A stretch of DNA of 64,000 nucleotides from Marinoscillum sp964351625 (GCA_964351625.1 CAYGOV010000008.1:111532-175531), one strand, 5' to 3'. Positions 1-9,546 are shown, counted from the first letter of the stretch. Translations and numbers: made by a program. Notes: generated from the sequence alone by a model not told the origin.

Positions 1-2
1 TA

Positions 3-719
3 GGTGGGAGTGGAGCGAGTTCCTTGGACTATGGAGCCACTTGGCATTACTTTGAGCAAGAGCTCGGTTACCCAATCACTACGCTATCGCTGGATTATTT
101 TTCAAGGATAGATCTCGACAGTTATGATGTTTTGATTCTTCAAAATGGAGGGTACGGTGTTTTGGATGCGGATGATATTGATCTCATTTTGGCTTGGGTA
201 AAATCAGGCGGTAAGTTGATCGCCGTACAAGGTGCTATTGGTAAAATCACCGAGGAAGGGGGATTGTCTATTTCAAAGTTTAACTCTACAGAGGAGCAGG
301 AACTTTTCGAAGCATCTGAAGCCAAGAAAAAAGAAGATAACAAGCTATTGCCGGAGACTTCTCGTGAGCGAAAAAGCCTGGAGGATTATGTAGCTGGCGC
401 CATTTTCAAAGTGTCTATTGACAATACCCATCCTTTAGGCTTTGGTTATACAAAGGATTACTATTCATTAAAGACCTCTACACATCGTTTGGGATTGCTG
501 GATCAAGGCAATGTCGGAGTGATCTTAAGTGAGAAAGATCATTTGAGCGGCTTTGCTGGTCAAGATGTAAAGTCCAAAGTGGCCAATTCTTTGGTTTTTG
601 GAGTGGAGAATTACGGAAATGGGCAAGTAGTCTACATGATCGATAATCCACTTTTTAGATCCTTCTGGTATGGAGGAGAGCTCTTGTTTGCCAATGCAGT
701 TTTCTTTGTCGGAGAATAA
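3..719 (+). CDS. C-terminal part of an M14-like zinc carboxypeptidase (partial at window edge)
   Basis: The frame is open to the left window edge, so this is the 3' end of a larger gene; the first possible start (TTG at 24) is internal, and the residues before it read GGSGASS. The visible 230 residues resemble the type-1 glutamine-amidotransferase-like tail found after the peptidase domain in long Bacteroidota M14 peptidases: DYDVLILQNGGYG is followed by a stretch resembling a flavodoxin-like fold (GGKLIAVQGA), and it ends in FWYGGELLFANAVFF. No catalytic zinc motif lies in the visible part. The stop TAA abuts the ATG of the next gene, suggesting co-transcription. The family call is from memory of similar proteins and is moderate. 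Confidence 0.6.
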   Translation, partial: GGSGASSLDYGATWHYFEQELGYPITTLSLDYFSRIDLDSYDVLILQNGGYGVLDADDIDLILAWVKSGGKLIAVQGAIGKITEEGGLSISKFNSTEEQELFEASEAKKKEDNKLLPETSRERKSLEDYVAGAIFKVSIDNTHPLGFGYTKDYYSLKTSTHRLGLLDQGNVGVILSEKDHLSGFAGQDVKSKVANSLVFGVENYGNGQVVYMIDNPLFRSFWYGGELLFANAVFFVGE

Positions 720-1493
720 ATGGACAATTGGTTCAAAAGGAATCTTTCTAGCCCGATCATCAATCATTTCGGTAGGGCAAAAGTTGAAAGGCACTTTACA
801 GAACCACCTATACTAATAGGCGGCTGTGGCAGGTCAGGCACCACCCTGTTACTTTCGATCCTCTCAGCCCATCCAAGTATCTATGCCATTCCCTACGAAA
901 CTGACGCTTTTACGCAATGGAAGAATGACAATGGCTCTATAATTCCAACGAGATTAGATCGATTTCACAGAGCTATCTTGACAGGAAAGTTATCTGAGAG
1001 CCATAACAGATGGTGTGAAAAGCGTCCTGCCAATGTTAATCATATCCAATCCATCTTAGATTACTTTGGCCCTAAGGCTAAGTTTATTCATATCGTTCGT
1101 GACCCTCGTGCGGTATGCACTTCCTATCACCCCTCAGACACTAATAATTATTGGATTCCTATTGATAGATACGTTCAGGATGTTTCCAATGAATTGCTTT
1201 ATAAGTTTCACCCTCAGGTTTATACTTTGAAATATGAAGACCTGGTATTGGAAACAGATCAAACCATGCTTAGGCTTTGTCAGTTTTTGGAAATTGATCA
1301 TTCTGTAGAATTAAAGGATTGGGTAAATCACGCTTCGGTAAGAGAAAATAAAGCTTGGTTAAATTCAGTTCAACCAATATCTACAGCGAATCTTTCTAAA
1401 TGGCAAGACCCAATTCACGCAGATCGGATCATTGAAATTATGAGTAATCCCTCATTGCTAAAAATCATGGATAGCCTAGGTTACACTTATTAA
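720..1493 (+). CDS. Sulfotransferase family protein
   Basis: This 257-aa protein carries both cofactor motifs of PAPS-dependent sulfotransferases: a 5'-phosphosulfate loop GCGRSGTTLLLSIL near residues 35-48 and a 3'-phosphate motif IVRDPRAVCTSY near residues 122-133. The family moves a sulfate group from PAPS to a hydroxyl or amine of a sugar, lipid or protein; the acceptor cannot be told from sequence. No signal peptide or membrane segment is seen, so it should be cytoplasmic. The ATG directly follows the stop of the peptidase gene. Length fits the family. Confidence 0.85.
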   Translation: MDNWFKRNLSSPIINHFGRAKVERHFTEPPILIGGCGRSGTTLLLSILSAHPSIYAIPYETDAFTQWKNDNGSIIPTRLDRFHRAILTGKLSESHNRWCEKRPANVNHIQSILDYFGPKAKFIHIVRDPRAVCTSYHPSDTNNYWIPIDRYVQDVSNELLYKFHPQVYTLKYEDLVLETDQTMLRLCQFLEIDHSVELKDWVNHASVRENKAWLNSVQPISTANLSKWQDPIHADRIIEIMSNPSLLKIMDSLGYTY

Positions 1494-1505
1494 CAATCTC
1501 ATTTA

Positions 1506-1524
1506 ATTAGTATTTAATACTAAT
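1506..1524. promoter_or_regulatory. 19-bp palindrome, possible operator
   Basis: ATTAGTATT-T-AATACTAAT is a perfect inverted repeat with 9-bp arms around one base. It lies 55 bp before the small gene at 1579, which in turn precedes the XRE/S24 repressor gene. A palindrome of this size in an AT-rich promoter could be the binding site of that repressor. This is inference from position only. Confidence 0.4.
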
Positions 1525-1578
1525 AATATTTGTTTTGTTAGATTAATTCCCCATTTTTAAGCCATAATAGATGATGTT

Positions 1579-1908
1579 ATGGAAAAGGATACTAAATATT
1601 TTAGGGTTACAGATTTGATTGCGCGAAGTGCAGATGTCACCTTTGATGATGAATATGCACTCAAACTCAATTCTAAGAAATTGAAGTCAGGCAAATGTCA
1701 AGTGAAGTTCTATGCGACGATCAAAGAGCGCAAGGACATGTATGGATATGTATTGGTAGATGCCAATAGGACGCTGAGAGATGTTGTAGTCACAATCAAA
1801 GAAAAACTCAACACAATCCGTCAGACCAGAGAATTTCATCATCTACATTTGTACTCCATCGGGAAGATGGGCAAGGACGATATCAACTTCATCATTTTTG
1901 ATAGCTAA
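1579..1908 (+). CDS. Hypothetical small protein upstream of XRE/S24 regulator
   Basis: This 109-aa protein is not recognised. It is mixed alpha/beta and charged, with no signal peptide or membrane helix. The middle reads as a hydrophobic strand (YGYVLVDANRTLRDVVVTIK) followed by a basic helix and a final strand ending DDINFIIFDS. It starts with ATG after a 19-bp palindrome and is followed 27 bp later by the XRE/S24 gene, so the two may be transcribed together. Codon use looks like its neighbours, supporting a real gene. Confidence 0.6.
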   Translation: MEKDTKYFRVTDLIARSADVTFDDEYALKLNSKKLKSGKCQVKFYATIKERKDMYGYVLVDANRTLRDVVVTIKEKLNTIRQTREFHHLHLYSIGKMGKDDINFIIFDS

Positions 1909-1935
1909 TCATTAGACTTAATAAACTTTTTCGCT

Positions 1936-2715
1936 GTGGGAATCATATCAGAAAACATCAAATACTTAAGAAAGCAAATGGGTTTTACCCAAGAGCAATT
2001 CGCTGAGCAAGTTGGCATTAAGCGCTCAGTCGTGGGGGCTTATGAAGAGGCTAGGGCAGAACCACGCCTTCAGACGCTCTTGAAAATCTCAGATGTGTTA
2101 AGTGTGTCAACGGATGATTTGATCAGTGTGGATCTTACGAAGTTGGCAAAAGGAGAAAAACGTAAAGAAAGAGTCAAAATCCTTTCTATTACTGTAGACA
2201 AAGAAGATAACGAAAACATAGAACTCGTTCCTCAAAAGGCATCTGCAGGATACATGAATGGCTTTTCTGATCCTGAGTATATCTCCGAGTTACCAAAGTT
2301 TAATCTACCAATGCTCCCTGGCAATGCTACCTATAGAGCATTTGAAATTTCTGGTGACTCTATGTTGCCAATCGCCTCTGGTTCAATCATCATTGGAAAG
2401 TACTTAGAGTCCATTAGTGATATAAAGAACGGCAAGACATACATACTCATAACCAATCATGAAGGAGTAGTGTATAAACGCGTTTTCAACTATATCGAGG
2501 AGAAAGGAACACTCTACCTTGTCTCGGACAATAAGTCTTACTCTCCTTACGAAGTAGCGCCTGATGATGTCATGGAAATATGGGAAGCAAGGGCATTTAT
2601 AAGTGTCCAGTTTCCAGACCCTCAGTCTGCCAATGAACTTTCTATTGATAAAATTGCTGGTCTTGTCCTCAATTTGCAGCATGATGTTGAGCAAATCAAG
2701 AAAAATATCAGTTAG
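1936..2715 (+). CDS. XRE-family repressor with LexA/CI-type S24 peptidase domain
   Basis: The N-terminal 65 residues form a Cro/CI helix-turn-helix (IKYLRKQMGFTQEQFAEQVG then KRSVVGAYEEARAEPRLQ). From about residue 100 there is a LexA/UmuD-like S24 domain: an Ala-Gly pair in KASAGYMNG as possible autocleavage site, the nucleophile serine in SGDSMLP (about 139) and the base lysine in VVYKRV (about 178). Such proteins are repressors that can self-cleave on a DNA-damage signal, though many in this phylum act as chromosomal stress regulators. The start is GTG at 1936. No prophage genes are nearby, so a host regulator is more likely than a phage repressor. Confidence 0.85.
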   Translation: MGIISENIKYLRKQMGFTQEQFAEQVGIKRSVVGAYEEARAEPRLQTLLKISDVLSVSTDDLISVDLTKLAKGEKRKERVKILSITVDKEDNENIELVPQKASAGYMNGFSDPEYISELPKFNLPMLPGNATYRAFEISGDSMLPIASGSIIIGKYLESISDIKNGKTYILITNHEGVVYKRVFNYIEEKGTLYLVSDNKSYSPYEVAPDDVMEIWEARAFISVQFPDPQSANELSIDKIAGLVLNLQHDVEQIKKNIS

Positions 2716-2789
2716 TTGAATCTAAGCACGCTTTGCTTCGTAAAATAAGACTTGATTTGCAGTCTAGTCTAAGCCTAAGTTCGTGCGTA

Positions 2790-5276
2790 TTGTATAAGCA
2801 GCTCATTTTCATTCTTTTATCCACTCTTTCAGGGTTGGCAATGGCGCAGGTCACAACTGTATCTGGAAAAGTGACAGAGTCGTCAAGCGGGACACCTATA
2901 CCTTTTGCCAATGTCGTATTCCTTGGAACTCAAGAGGGCGCAATCACAGATTTTGAAGGAAACTTTGTCGCTTCGACCAATCTTAAAGTTGATTCAATAG
3001 AAGTCAGATACATTGGCTTTGTCAAAAGAACCAAAGCTGTTTCGAGAGGTACTGCCCAGATTATTAATTTCCAACTTGATGAAGATGTTCAGACCTTGGG
3101 TGAGGTGGTAGTGTATTCTGGGGAGAACCCAGCTTGGCCAATCATGCGTTCCATGGTGAAAAACAAAAACGCCAATGATAAAAGATCTCTTTCTGCCTAT
3201 GAGTATGAGAGCTATACTAAGGTTGAGTTTGATGTGGACAACATATCAGACAAGTTCAAAGATCGAAAGATCGTACAGAAGATAACCAACGTACTGGATA
3301 GTATTGAGCGAATAGCAGGTGAGGACGGTAAACCAATTTTGCCAGTATTCATTTCTGAGGCTATCTCTCGGTTTTACTTCAAGAGCGATCCAACATTTCG
3401 TCATGAGAATATCATCAAGACCAAAGTAAGTGCTGTAGGTATTACTGATGGCACTCTGACTTCACAGGTAATAGGCTCTACGTTCCAGGAATACAACTTT
3501 TATCAAAACTGGCTGAATATAGTCACTAAAGATTTTGTCTCACCACTAGCCGATGGATGGAAGCTTTACTACGAAGTTTACTTAGAAGATAGTGCCTATA
3601 TCAATGAGCATTTTTGTTATCGAATAGACTTTTACCCGAAGCGAGAGCAAGATTTGGCATTCATGGGTACTATGTGGATCACCAAGAATGAGTTTGCCTT
3701 GAAACGCATTGATGCACAGGTTACGAAAGCTGCCAATCTCAATTATATAGAGAAGGTGAAAATCCAGCAAGACTTATTGAAAACCTCGGCTGGTCAATGG
3801 CTTCCGGAAAAAACAAGAGTGGTTGTAGACGTTTCACAACTCACGGATAAGACTGCTGGTATGCTCGCTAAATTCTATGTCTCAACCAAAGACCATGTGG
3901 TGAATGATCCTAAGCCCAACAAGTTTTATCTCAATCCTGTAGTAATGGAGGAAACCGTCCGCCAATCGGATGATAATTATTGGGCTGAAATGAGGCACGA
4001 TTCTTTGTCGCCCACTGAACTCAATATTTTCTCGATGATTGATTCAATGAAACAAATACCAGTCGTGAAGACCTATATGGATATCGCCAAATTTGCTGTG
4101 AATGGATACTACAAAATAGGTCCAATTGACTATGGGCCCTATTCTACCTTCTTTGGAAAAAATAACATAGAAGGTGTAAGAGTAGGTTTCGGAGGACGCA
4201 CCACTATCGATATTAGCAACAAATGGACTTTTGGTGGCAATGTAGGCTATGGTTTTGGTGACGAGCAATTCAAATATCGTTTCTATGCTGACCGGATTCT
4301 TGACCGACAACCATGGACAACCATTAGATATGAGCAGCAGAGGGAAATAGAGCAAGTTTGGTTGCTCAATGAGCAAATAGAGCCGAATAGTCTATTCTAT
4401 ACCCTTAGTCGCTTCGGTACGCTTACACAGCCTTTCCTAATTCATAAATATCGACTGAGTATGTTCAGACAGCTCAGTGCTGGCTTTGGCGCTTCGCTAG
4501 CCATGAAGCATGAGTCTTTCAAACCTTACAATGATTTTCAATACTTCAAAGAATATGGTGATGCTACCACGCAAAGCGATTATGAAGTAACTGAAGCATC
4601 GCTTTCGGCACACTATTCGAAAGATGAACTCTTCGCCATCAATGACAATGAACGCATCAGTCTCGGTACTCTTCGCTGGCCAGCTTTTAATTTAGATTAT
4701 GTCTATGGATTTAAAAATGTGTTAGGGAGTGATTTTTCGTACCACAAAGTGAAATTGGGTGTGGTTAAAGACCAAAAGATGGGCTTGCTAGGTAGGGCAA
4801 ATATCAAGCTGAATGGTGGTTATATTATTGGTGATTTACCATACACTTTGCTTTATAATACCATAGGAAACCAAACCTTCTTCTATGTCAATTTTGCCTA
4901 CAATCTGATGGACTATTTTGAATTTAGTAATGATAAATATGTGGAATTGAGATATCGACATTCATTTGAAGGGTTTCTCTTGAATTCTATACCACTGATG
5001 AAAAAGCTGAAGTGGAGATTGATAGGTAGTGCCAATATGCTCTATGGAGATATCAGTGATAGGAATGTAGCCATGACCCAGAGCAAACTAGATCCAGATG
5101 GAAATGTGATTTTACCATTTAAGCGAATGGATAATCGTCCTTATGTCGAGCTTGGATATGGAGTGGAGAACATCTTTAAGATATTCTCAGTTGAAGCTTT
5201 TCACAGATTGACCTACCTTGATGAGCCTGATGTTCGTAAATTTGGACTGAAATTCAATATTCAACTGATTTTATAG
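2790..5276 (+). CDS. DUF5686-type outer-membrane protein with carboxypeptidase-regulatory-like domain
   Basis: The open frame begins at TTG 2733, but TTG at 2790 gives a clean signal peptide (YKQLIFILLSTLSGLAMAQ) directly before the mature start, so 2790 is preferred. Residues after the signal form a CarboxypepD_reg-like beta-sandwich (VSGKVTESSSGTPIPFANVV), as at the N-terminus of TonB-dependent receptors. The rest is a long DUF5686 region that is rich in alternating aromatic strands and ends in FGLKFNIQLIL, typical of an outer-membrane barrel. There is no TonB plug. The function of the family is not established. The stop overlaps the GTG start of the lipoprotein gene, suggesting a transcriptional unit. 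Confidence 0.8.
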   Translation: MYKQLIFILLSTLSGLAMAQVTTVSGKVTESSSGTPIPFANVVFLGTQEGAITDFEGNFVASTNLKVDSIEVRYIGFVKRTKAVSRGTAQIINFQLDEDVQTLGEVVVYSGENPAWPIMRSMVKNKNANDKRSLSAYEYESYTKVEFDVDNISDKFKDRKIVQKITNVLDSIERIAGEDGKPILPVFISEAISRFYFKSDPTFRHENIIKTKVSAVGITDGTLTSQVIGSTFQEYNFYQNWLNIVTKDFVSPLADGWKLYYEVYLEDSAYINEHFCYRIDFYPKREQDLAFMGTMWITKNEFALKRIDAQVTKAANLNYIEKVKIQQDLLKTSAGQWLPEKTRVVVDVSQLTDKTAGMLAKFYVSTKDHVVNDPKPNKFYLNPVVMEETVRQSDDNYWAEMRHDSLSPTELNIFSMIDSMKQIPVVKTYMDIAKFAVNGYYKIGPIDYGPYSTFFGKNNIEGVRVGFGGRTTIDISNKWTFGGNVGYGFGDEQFKYRFYADRILDRQPWTTIRYEQQREIEQVWLLNEQIEPNSLFYTLSRFGTLTQPFLIHKYRLSMFRQLSAGFGASLAMKHESFKPYNDFQYFKEYGDATTQSDYEVTEASLSAHYSKDELFAINDNERISLGTLRWPAFNLDYVYGFKNVLGSDFSYHKVKLGVVKDQKMGLLGRANIKLNGGYIIGDLPYTLLYNTIGNQTFFYVNFAYNLMDYFEFSNDKYVELRYRHSFEGFLLNSIPLMKKLKWRLIGSANMLYGDISDRNVAMTQSKLDPDGNVILPFKRMDNRPYVELGYGVENIFKIFSVEAFHRLTYLDEPDVRKFGLKFNIQLIL

Positions 5277-6340
5277 TGTATTACCGGCTGCTTTTCATTG
5301 CCATCATTTTTTACTCTTGTTCTGAGGCTCATCGTTATCCAATTACAGAAGAGGATGCCGGCATTGAATATTATCGTACTTCTTTAGTTAGCCTCAACAA
5401 GGAAATTGCCTCAAAACCTGACAATATATCCTTACGAAAAAGGAAACTATTAATTTCAAAAAAACTAGACTGGCCAGAAGATGTAAGTGTTGATATCAAT
5501 TTGATCATAGATAAGTCGAGTTTGGATTTACAGAGCTTCGATCTGTCACTTGACTATTATAAAAGCATTGATTCATTTGAAAAGCAACTTGAGCTAATCG
5601 ATTATTGGGAAAGTATCTATGGGAAGAAAAGTGAGTATTTGGCTTTAAAAGCCAATGCATACATCCGAGCAAGTAATTTAGAAGCAGCTGACTCGATACT
5701 TTGGCAATTGGTAAACACACCGGATTGCAATGAAAACAATCTCCAGCTTTCAGCTAATTTCTATTCAAAGCAAGTAGATACAGTTCGCCTATCAGCTGTT
5801 TATGAGCTCTTATTTCAAAAAAATCCGTTATCAGAAAACTTGATTATTGGTTATGTACCTCTTTTGCTCGTTCAAAATGAAGGAGAACGTGCTTTAGAAA
5901 TATTTGAAATGAGGGAAGAACTAGGAACTACAGATGAAGAAAAGCTGTGGTTAGCAAGAACTCATGCACAGCTAGGTAACCTTCAGTTGGCTCAAGATAT
6001 ACTAGAGCCAATAGAAAATGATAGTGCTGTATATCAAAGAGTTGAATGGTTTGAGCAAACACTAGCTTTAGAGTCAGCAATTCGACTGCTAGACCCTATT
6101 ATTACTAGAGATAGCAATGAATATGCACTTTTCAAAAAGGCACAAATCACGAATAATCAAAATAAAGTTTACCAGTCTTATCGGTTGCTAAGTATTCTGA
6201 TAGAAAAGGACTCTACTAACTCAAAAGCATTGAATGAAGCTGAGATAGTTGCTCGAAAAATCGCATATTTGCGCAACTTAAAAGAGCAGGAGAATAGGAT
6301 TCCTGTTTTAGATATTAATTCCAAGAAATTAACAGAATGA
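5276..6340 (+). CDS. TPR-like lipoprotein
   Basis: The 354-aa protein starts with GTG overlapping the previous stop. A short hydrophobic signal ending FYSC gives a lipoprotein cysteine near residue 15. The remainder is helical with degenerate tetratricopeptide-type repeats (for example EKLWLARTHAQLGNLQLAQ, and KAQITNNQNKVYQSYRLLS). It probably sits at the outer membrane facing the periplasm as a scaffold; the partner may be the DUF5686 protein encoded just upstream. The last four bases overlap thrS (ATGA), so translation is coupled. Confidence 0.75.
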   Translation: MYYRLLFIAIIFYSCSEAHRYPITEEDAGIEYYRTSLVSLNKEIASKPDNISLRKRKLLISKKLDWPEDVSVDINLIIDKSSLDLQSFDLSLDYYKSIDSFEKQLELIDYWESIYGKKSEYLALKANAYIRASNLEAADSILWQLVNTPDCNENNLQLSANFYSKQVDTVRLSAVYELLFQKNPLSENLIIGYVPLLLVQNEGERALEIFEMREELGTTDEEKLWLARTHAQLGNLQLAQDILEPIENDSAVYQRVEWFEQTLALESAIRLLDPIITRDSNEYALFKKAQITNNQNKVYQSYRLLSILIEKDSTNSKALNEAEIVARKIAYLRNLKEQENRIPVLDINSKKLTE

Positions 6341-8286
6341 GTGAAGTTAAGATCACTTTACCAGATGGTAGTGAACGATTATATAAGGCAGGGGTGACTC
6401 CAATGGATGTCGCACTCAGTATCAGTGAGGGGCTTGCTAGAAATGTATTGGCTGCTAAGATCAATGAAGATATACGGGATGCAAACACACCGATCACAAA
6501 AGATTCGCGTCTTAGCTTGCTTACTTGGAATGACAAAGAAGGGAAGTCTACAATGTGGCATTCTTCAGCTCATCTTATGGCGGAAGCGCTCGAAGCAATA
6601 TATCCTGGAGTTAAGTTAGGAATAGGACCTTCTATTGAAAACGGATTCTATTATGATGTTGATTTTGGTGATCAACAATTTGATAGTGAGAACCTGGAAG
6701 CCATAGAAAATAAAATGCTGGAGCTGGCTCGTGAGAAAAACGAGTTCATTCGGTCTGAAATTAGTAAAAAGGATGCTGTTGCATACTTTACAGAAAAAGA
6801 TGATGAATATAAGCTAGAGCTTATAGATGGTCTTGAAGACGGTAGTATCACCTTTTATCAGCAAGGAAATTTCACGGATTTATGCCGTGGCCCACATATA
6901 CCAAATACTGGCTTCATCAAAGCCGCTAAGATTCTAAGCGTAGCTGGGGCTTATTGGCGTGGTGACGAAAAGCGCAAGCAGCTTACCAGACTTTATGGAA
7001 TTACATTTCCGAAGCAAAAAGAGCTAAAGGAATACCTCGAATTGTTGGAGGAAGCGAAGAAGCGTGACCACAGAAAAATAGGGAAGGAGCTAGGGCTTTT
7101 TACTTTTTCTGAAAAAGTAGGAAAAGGTTTACCGCTTTGGTTGCCGAAAGGAGCTGTACTTAGAGAACGACTAGAGAACTTCCTGAAGAAGGCTCAGGTT
7201 AAAGCAGGATATGATCAAGTAGTAACACCTCATATCGGTAGTAAGGAGCTGTATATCACCTCTGGACATTATGCTAAGTATGGTGCTGATTCATTTCAGC
7301 CAATCAAAACTCCTGCTGAGGACGAGGAATTCTTGTTGAAACCAATGAATTGCCCGCATCACTGCGAAATATACAAGTCAAGTCCGAAATCATATAAGGA
7401 TTTACCAATTCGCTATGCAGAGTTTGGCACGGTGTACAGATATGAGCAAAGTGGTGAATTACATGGATTGACACGAGTGAGAGGATTTACGCAAGATGAT
7501 GCGCATATCTTTTGTCGTCCAGACCAGGTAAAAGAAGAATTTGCGAAGGTTATCGATTTGGTACTTTATGTATTCAAAACGTTAGGCTTTGATGATTACA
7601 ATGCCCAAGTTTCATTGAGAGATCCAGAAACTCCAGATAAGTACATCGGAACAGATGCCAACTGGAATATTGCAGAGCAGGCTATAATTGATGTGTCTGC
7701 TGCAAAGGGTCTTAGAACTACTGTAGCGTTGGGTGAAGCAGCTTTTTATGGCCCTAAGCTCGACTTTATGGTGAAAGATGCACTGGGAAGAAGTTGGCAG
7801 CTGGGAACTATTCAGGTCGATTATACACTACCAGAGAGATTTGAATTGGAGTATATTGGTTCAGATAATCAAAAGCATCGTCCTGTGATGATTCATAGAG
7901 CGCCTTTTGGCTCTATGGAACGTTTTGTTGCGATACTTATTGAAAGTACAGCGGGAGATTTTCCACTTTGGTTGGCACCAGAGCAGATTGCTATCTTGCC
8001 AATCTCTGAAAAGTACCATGAGTACGCGCTCGAACTTTTCCAATCGCTGCAGGAACAAGACATCAGAGGATACTTAGATGAACGTGACGAAAAGATAGGA
8101 AAGAAGATCAGAGATGCAGAAATGAAGAAAATTCCTTTCATGCTCATTGTAGGCGAGCAAGAGGCAGCACAGAAAACCATCTCACTTCGAGCGCACGGTA
8201 AAGGTGATCTTGGCAGTATGTCATTGGTGAGTTTTGTTGAGCATTTTCAAAAGTCATTGAGTGCTTTGTTAAATAAAGAAAAGTAG
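6337..8286 (+). CDS. thrS: Threonyl-tRNA synthetase
   Basis: This 649-aa enzyme charges tRNA-Thr with threonine in the cytoplasm. Domains are in the standard order: TGS domain (1-65), editing domain with the HxxxH motif in WHSSAHLMAEAL (about 75), class II catalytic core with the zinc-ligand segment MNCPHHC and HGLTRVRGFTQDDAH, motif 3 region MIHRAPFGSMERF, and a C-terminal anticodon-binding domain (LWLAPEQIAILPISEKYHEY). Length is typical. The ATG overlaps the preceding lipoprotein stop. It is followed by infC-rpmI-rplT, an order common in many bacteria. Confidence 0.98.
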   Translation: MSEVKITLPDGSERLYKAGVTPMDVALSISEGLARNVLAAKINEDIRDANTPITKDSRLSLLTWNDKEGKSTMWHSSAHLMAEALEAIYPGVKLGIGPSIENGFYYDVDFGDQQFDSENLEAIENKMLELAREKNEFIRSEISKKDAVAYFTEKDDEYKLELIDGLEDGSITFYQQGNFTDLCRGPHIPNTGFIKAAKILSVAGAYWRGDEKRKQLTRLYGITFPKQKELKEYLELLEEAKKRDHRKIGKELGLFTFSEKVGKGLPLWLPKGAVLRERLENFLKKAQVKAGYDQVVTPHIGSKELYITSGHYAKYGADSFQPIKTPAEDEEFLLKPMNCPHHCEIYKSSPKSYKDLPIRYAEFGTVYRYEQSGELHGLTRVRGFTQDDAHIFCRPDQVKEEFAKVIDLVLYVFKTLGFDDYNAQVSLRDPETPDKYIGTDANWNIAEQAIIDVSAAKGLRTTVALGEAAFYGPKLDFMVKDALGRSWQLGTIQVDYTLPERFELEYIGSDNQKHRPVMIHRAPFGSMERFVAILIESTAGDFPLWLAPEQIAILPISEKYHEYALELFQSLQEQDIRGYLDERDEKIGKKIRDAEMKKIPFMLIVGEQEAAQKTISLRAHGKGDLGSMSLVSFVEHFQKSLSALLNKEK

Positions 8287-8349
8287 GATTTTTATAAAGA
8301 GAAATAATAAACGATATTTGCGTTTTGTTTTTCAATGGTAGAATTAAAA

Positions 8350-8357
8350 AAGGAGGG
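8350..8357 (+). promoter_or_regulatory. Strong Shine-Dalgarno for the ATT start of infC
   Basis: AAGGAGGG lies 5 bp before the ATT codon at 8363. A near-perfect anti-16S match is unusual in Bacteroidota, where such sites are often weak, and supports placing the infC start at ATT rather than at the downstream TTG (8450). Confidence 0.75.
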
Positions 8358-8362
8358 TAACA

Positions 8363-8917
8363 ATTAGTAGACCATACAGAAAGCCATATAGGGGTCGTGT
8401 AGAAGAACCTTATAATGTCAACGAAAAGATTAGAGCCAGAGAAGTAAGATTGGTAGGAGAAAACGTCGAAGTTGATGTCTATCCAACCTCTAAAGCTATC
8501 GAAATGGCAAAAGAGCAGGGATTGGACCTTGTAGAGATATCACCAACAGCTGTACCGCCAGTATGTAAGATTATCGACTACTCTAAGTTCAAGTACGAGC
8601 AGAAGAAGAAGCAGAAGGAGATCAAAGCCAAAGCTCAAAAGACAGTCGTCAAAGAAATTAGGTTTGGTCCTAATACCGACGAGCATGATTTCAACTTTAA
8701 GTTGAATCATGCGAGTAAGTTTCTAAAAGAGGGAGCGAAGGTTAAGGCGTATGTTCATTTCGTAGGTCGTACAATTGTTTTTAAAGAAAGAGGAGAGATT
8801 CTTCTTCTGAAATTCGCCCAAGCTGTTGAAGAAATAGGCAAAGTCGAATTACTTCCGAAATTGGAAGGAAAGAGAATGTCTATCATTATTGCACCGAAAT
8901 CAGTAAGTAAAAAGTAA
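8363..8917 (+). CDS. infC: Translation initiation factor IF-3 (ATT start)
   Basis: IF-3 binds the 30S subunit and checks start-codon pairing. The reading frame upstream of TTG 8450 continues without a stop to ATT at 8363, adding 29 residues that include the conserved N-terminal segment NEKIRAREVRLVGENVE. This gives 184 aa, the normal family size, and a strong Shine-Dalgarno stands 5 bp before the ATT. An AUU start is the classic autoregulatory feature of infC: IF-3 rejects its own non-canonical start when abundant. The core reads LDLVEISPTAVPPVCKIIDY and KEIRFGPNTDEHDF. It is followed at 8 bp by rpmI. Confidence 0.96.
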   Translation: MSRPYRKPYRGRVEEPYNVNEKIRAREVRLVGENVEVDVYPTSKAIEMAKEQGLDLVEISPTAVPPVCKIIDYSKFKYEQKKKQKEIKAKAQKTVVKEIRFGPNTDEHDFNFKLNHASKFLKEGAKVKAYVHFVGRTIVFKERGEILLLKFAQAVEEIGKVELLPKLEGKRMSIIIAPKSVSKK

Positions 8918-8925
8918 ATATAAAA

Positions 8926-9120
8926 ATGCCAAAAGTTAAGACTAACTCAAGTGCTAAGAAAAGATTCAAACTGACAGGATCAGGCAAAATCAAAAGAAAG
9001 CACGCGTTCAAGAGTCACATTTTGACCAAAAAGGAAACTAAGCAAAAGAGAAATCTTACGCATGATGCCTTGGTTCATAAAAGTGATACTCCCAATGTTA
9101 AGCATATGCTTAACATCTAA
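8926..9120 (+). CDS. rpmI: 50S ribosomal protein L35
   Basis: A 64-aa, very basic protein beginning MPKVKTNSSAKKRFKLTGSG, the universal L35 signature, with the following KIKRKHAFKSHILTKK segment. It is a late-assembly component of the large ribosomal subunit. It lies between infC and rplT in the standard IF-3/L35/L20 operon, 8 bp after infC. Confidence 0.98.
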   Translation: MPKVKTNSSAKKRFKLTGSGKIKRKHAFKSHILTKKETKQKRNLTHDALVHKSDTPNVKHMLNI

Positions 9121-9201
9121 TTAGGTTCTATTGTATAACCCGATGATCTGGCATAAAGATCTCCGTAAGAGAGGCGCCAATTATCAAAAAATGAAAATGA
9201 A

Positions 9202-9546
9202 ATGAGATCAGTAAATCATGTAGCATCCAGAGCTCGTCGTAAAAAGATTATGAAGCAGGCCAAAGGGTACTGGGGCAGAAGAAAGAATGTTTGGACAGTA
9301 GCTAAGAATGCTATTGAAAAAGGTATGGGTTATGCATACCGAGACAGAAAAACTAAGAAAAGAGAATTTAGAGCACTTTGGATTCAAAGAATTAATGCAG
9401 CTGTACGAGGTTATGATATGTCATACTCACAGTTCATGGGTGGTCTAAAGGCTGCGAATGTTGAAATCAACAGAAAAGTTTTGGCTGATTTAGCAATGAA
9501 TCACCCGGAGGCTTTCAAAGCAATCGTTGATAAAGCACAGAAATAA
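9202..9546 (+). CDS. rplT: 50S ribosomal protein L20
   Basis: A 114-aa basic protein with the L20 signature MRSVNHVASRARRKKIMKQA and GYWGRRKNVWTVAKNAIEKG. L20 is an early rRNA-binding assembly protein and in several bacteria represses this operon by binding its own mRNA. Here 81 bp separate rpmI and rplT, enough for a leader structure, but I did not identify a specific fold. A hairpin terminator follows. Confidence 0.98.
   Translation: MRSVNHVASRARRKKIMKQAKGYWGRRKNVWTVAKNAIEKGMGYAYRDRKTKKREFRALWIQRINAAVRGYDMSYSQFMGGLKAANVEINRKVLADLAMNHPEAFKAIVDKAQK

Noticed and set aside
1936..2715. Prophage repressor interpretation of the XRE/S24 gene
   Set aside because: No phage structural, integrase or lysis genes nearby; neighbours are ordinary chromosomal genes.
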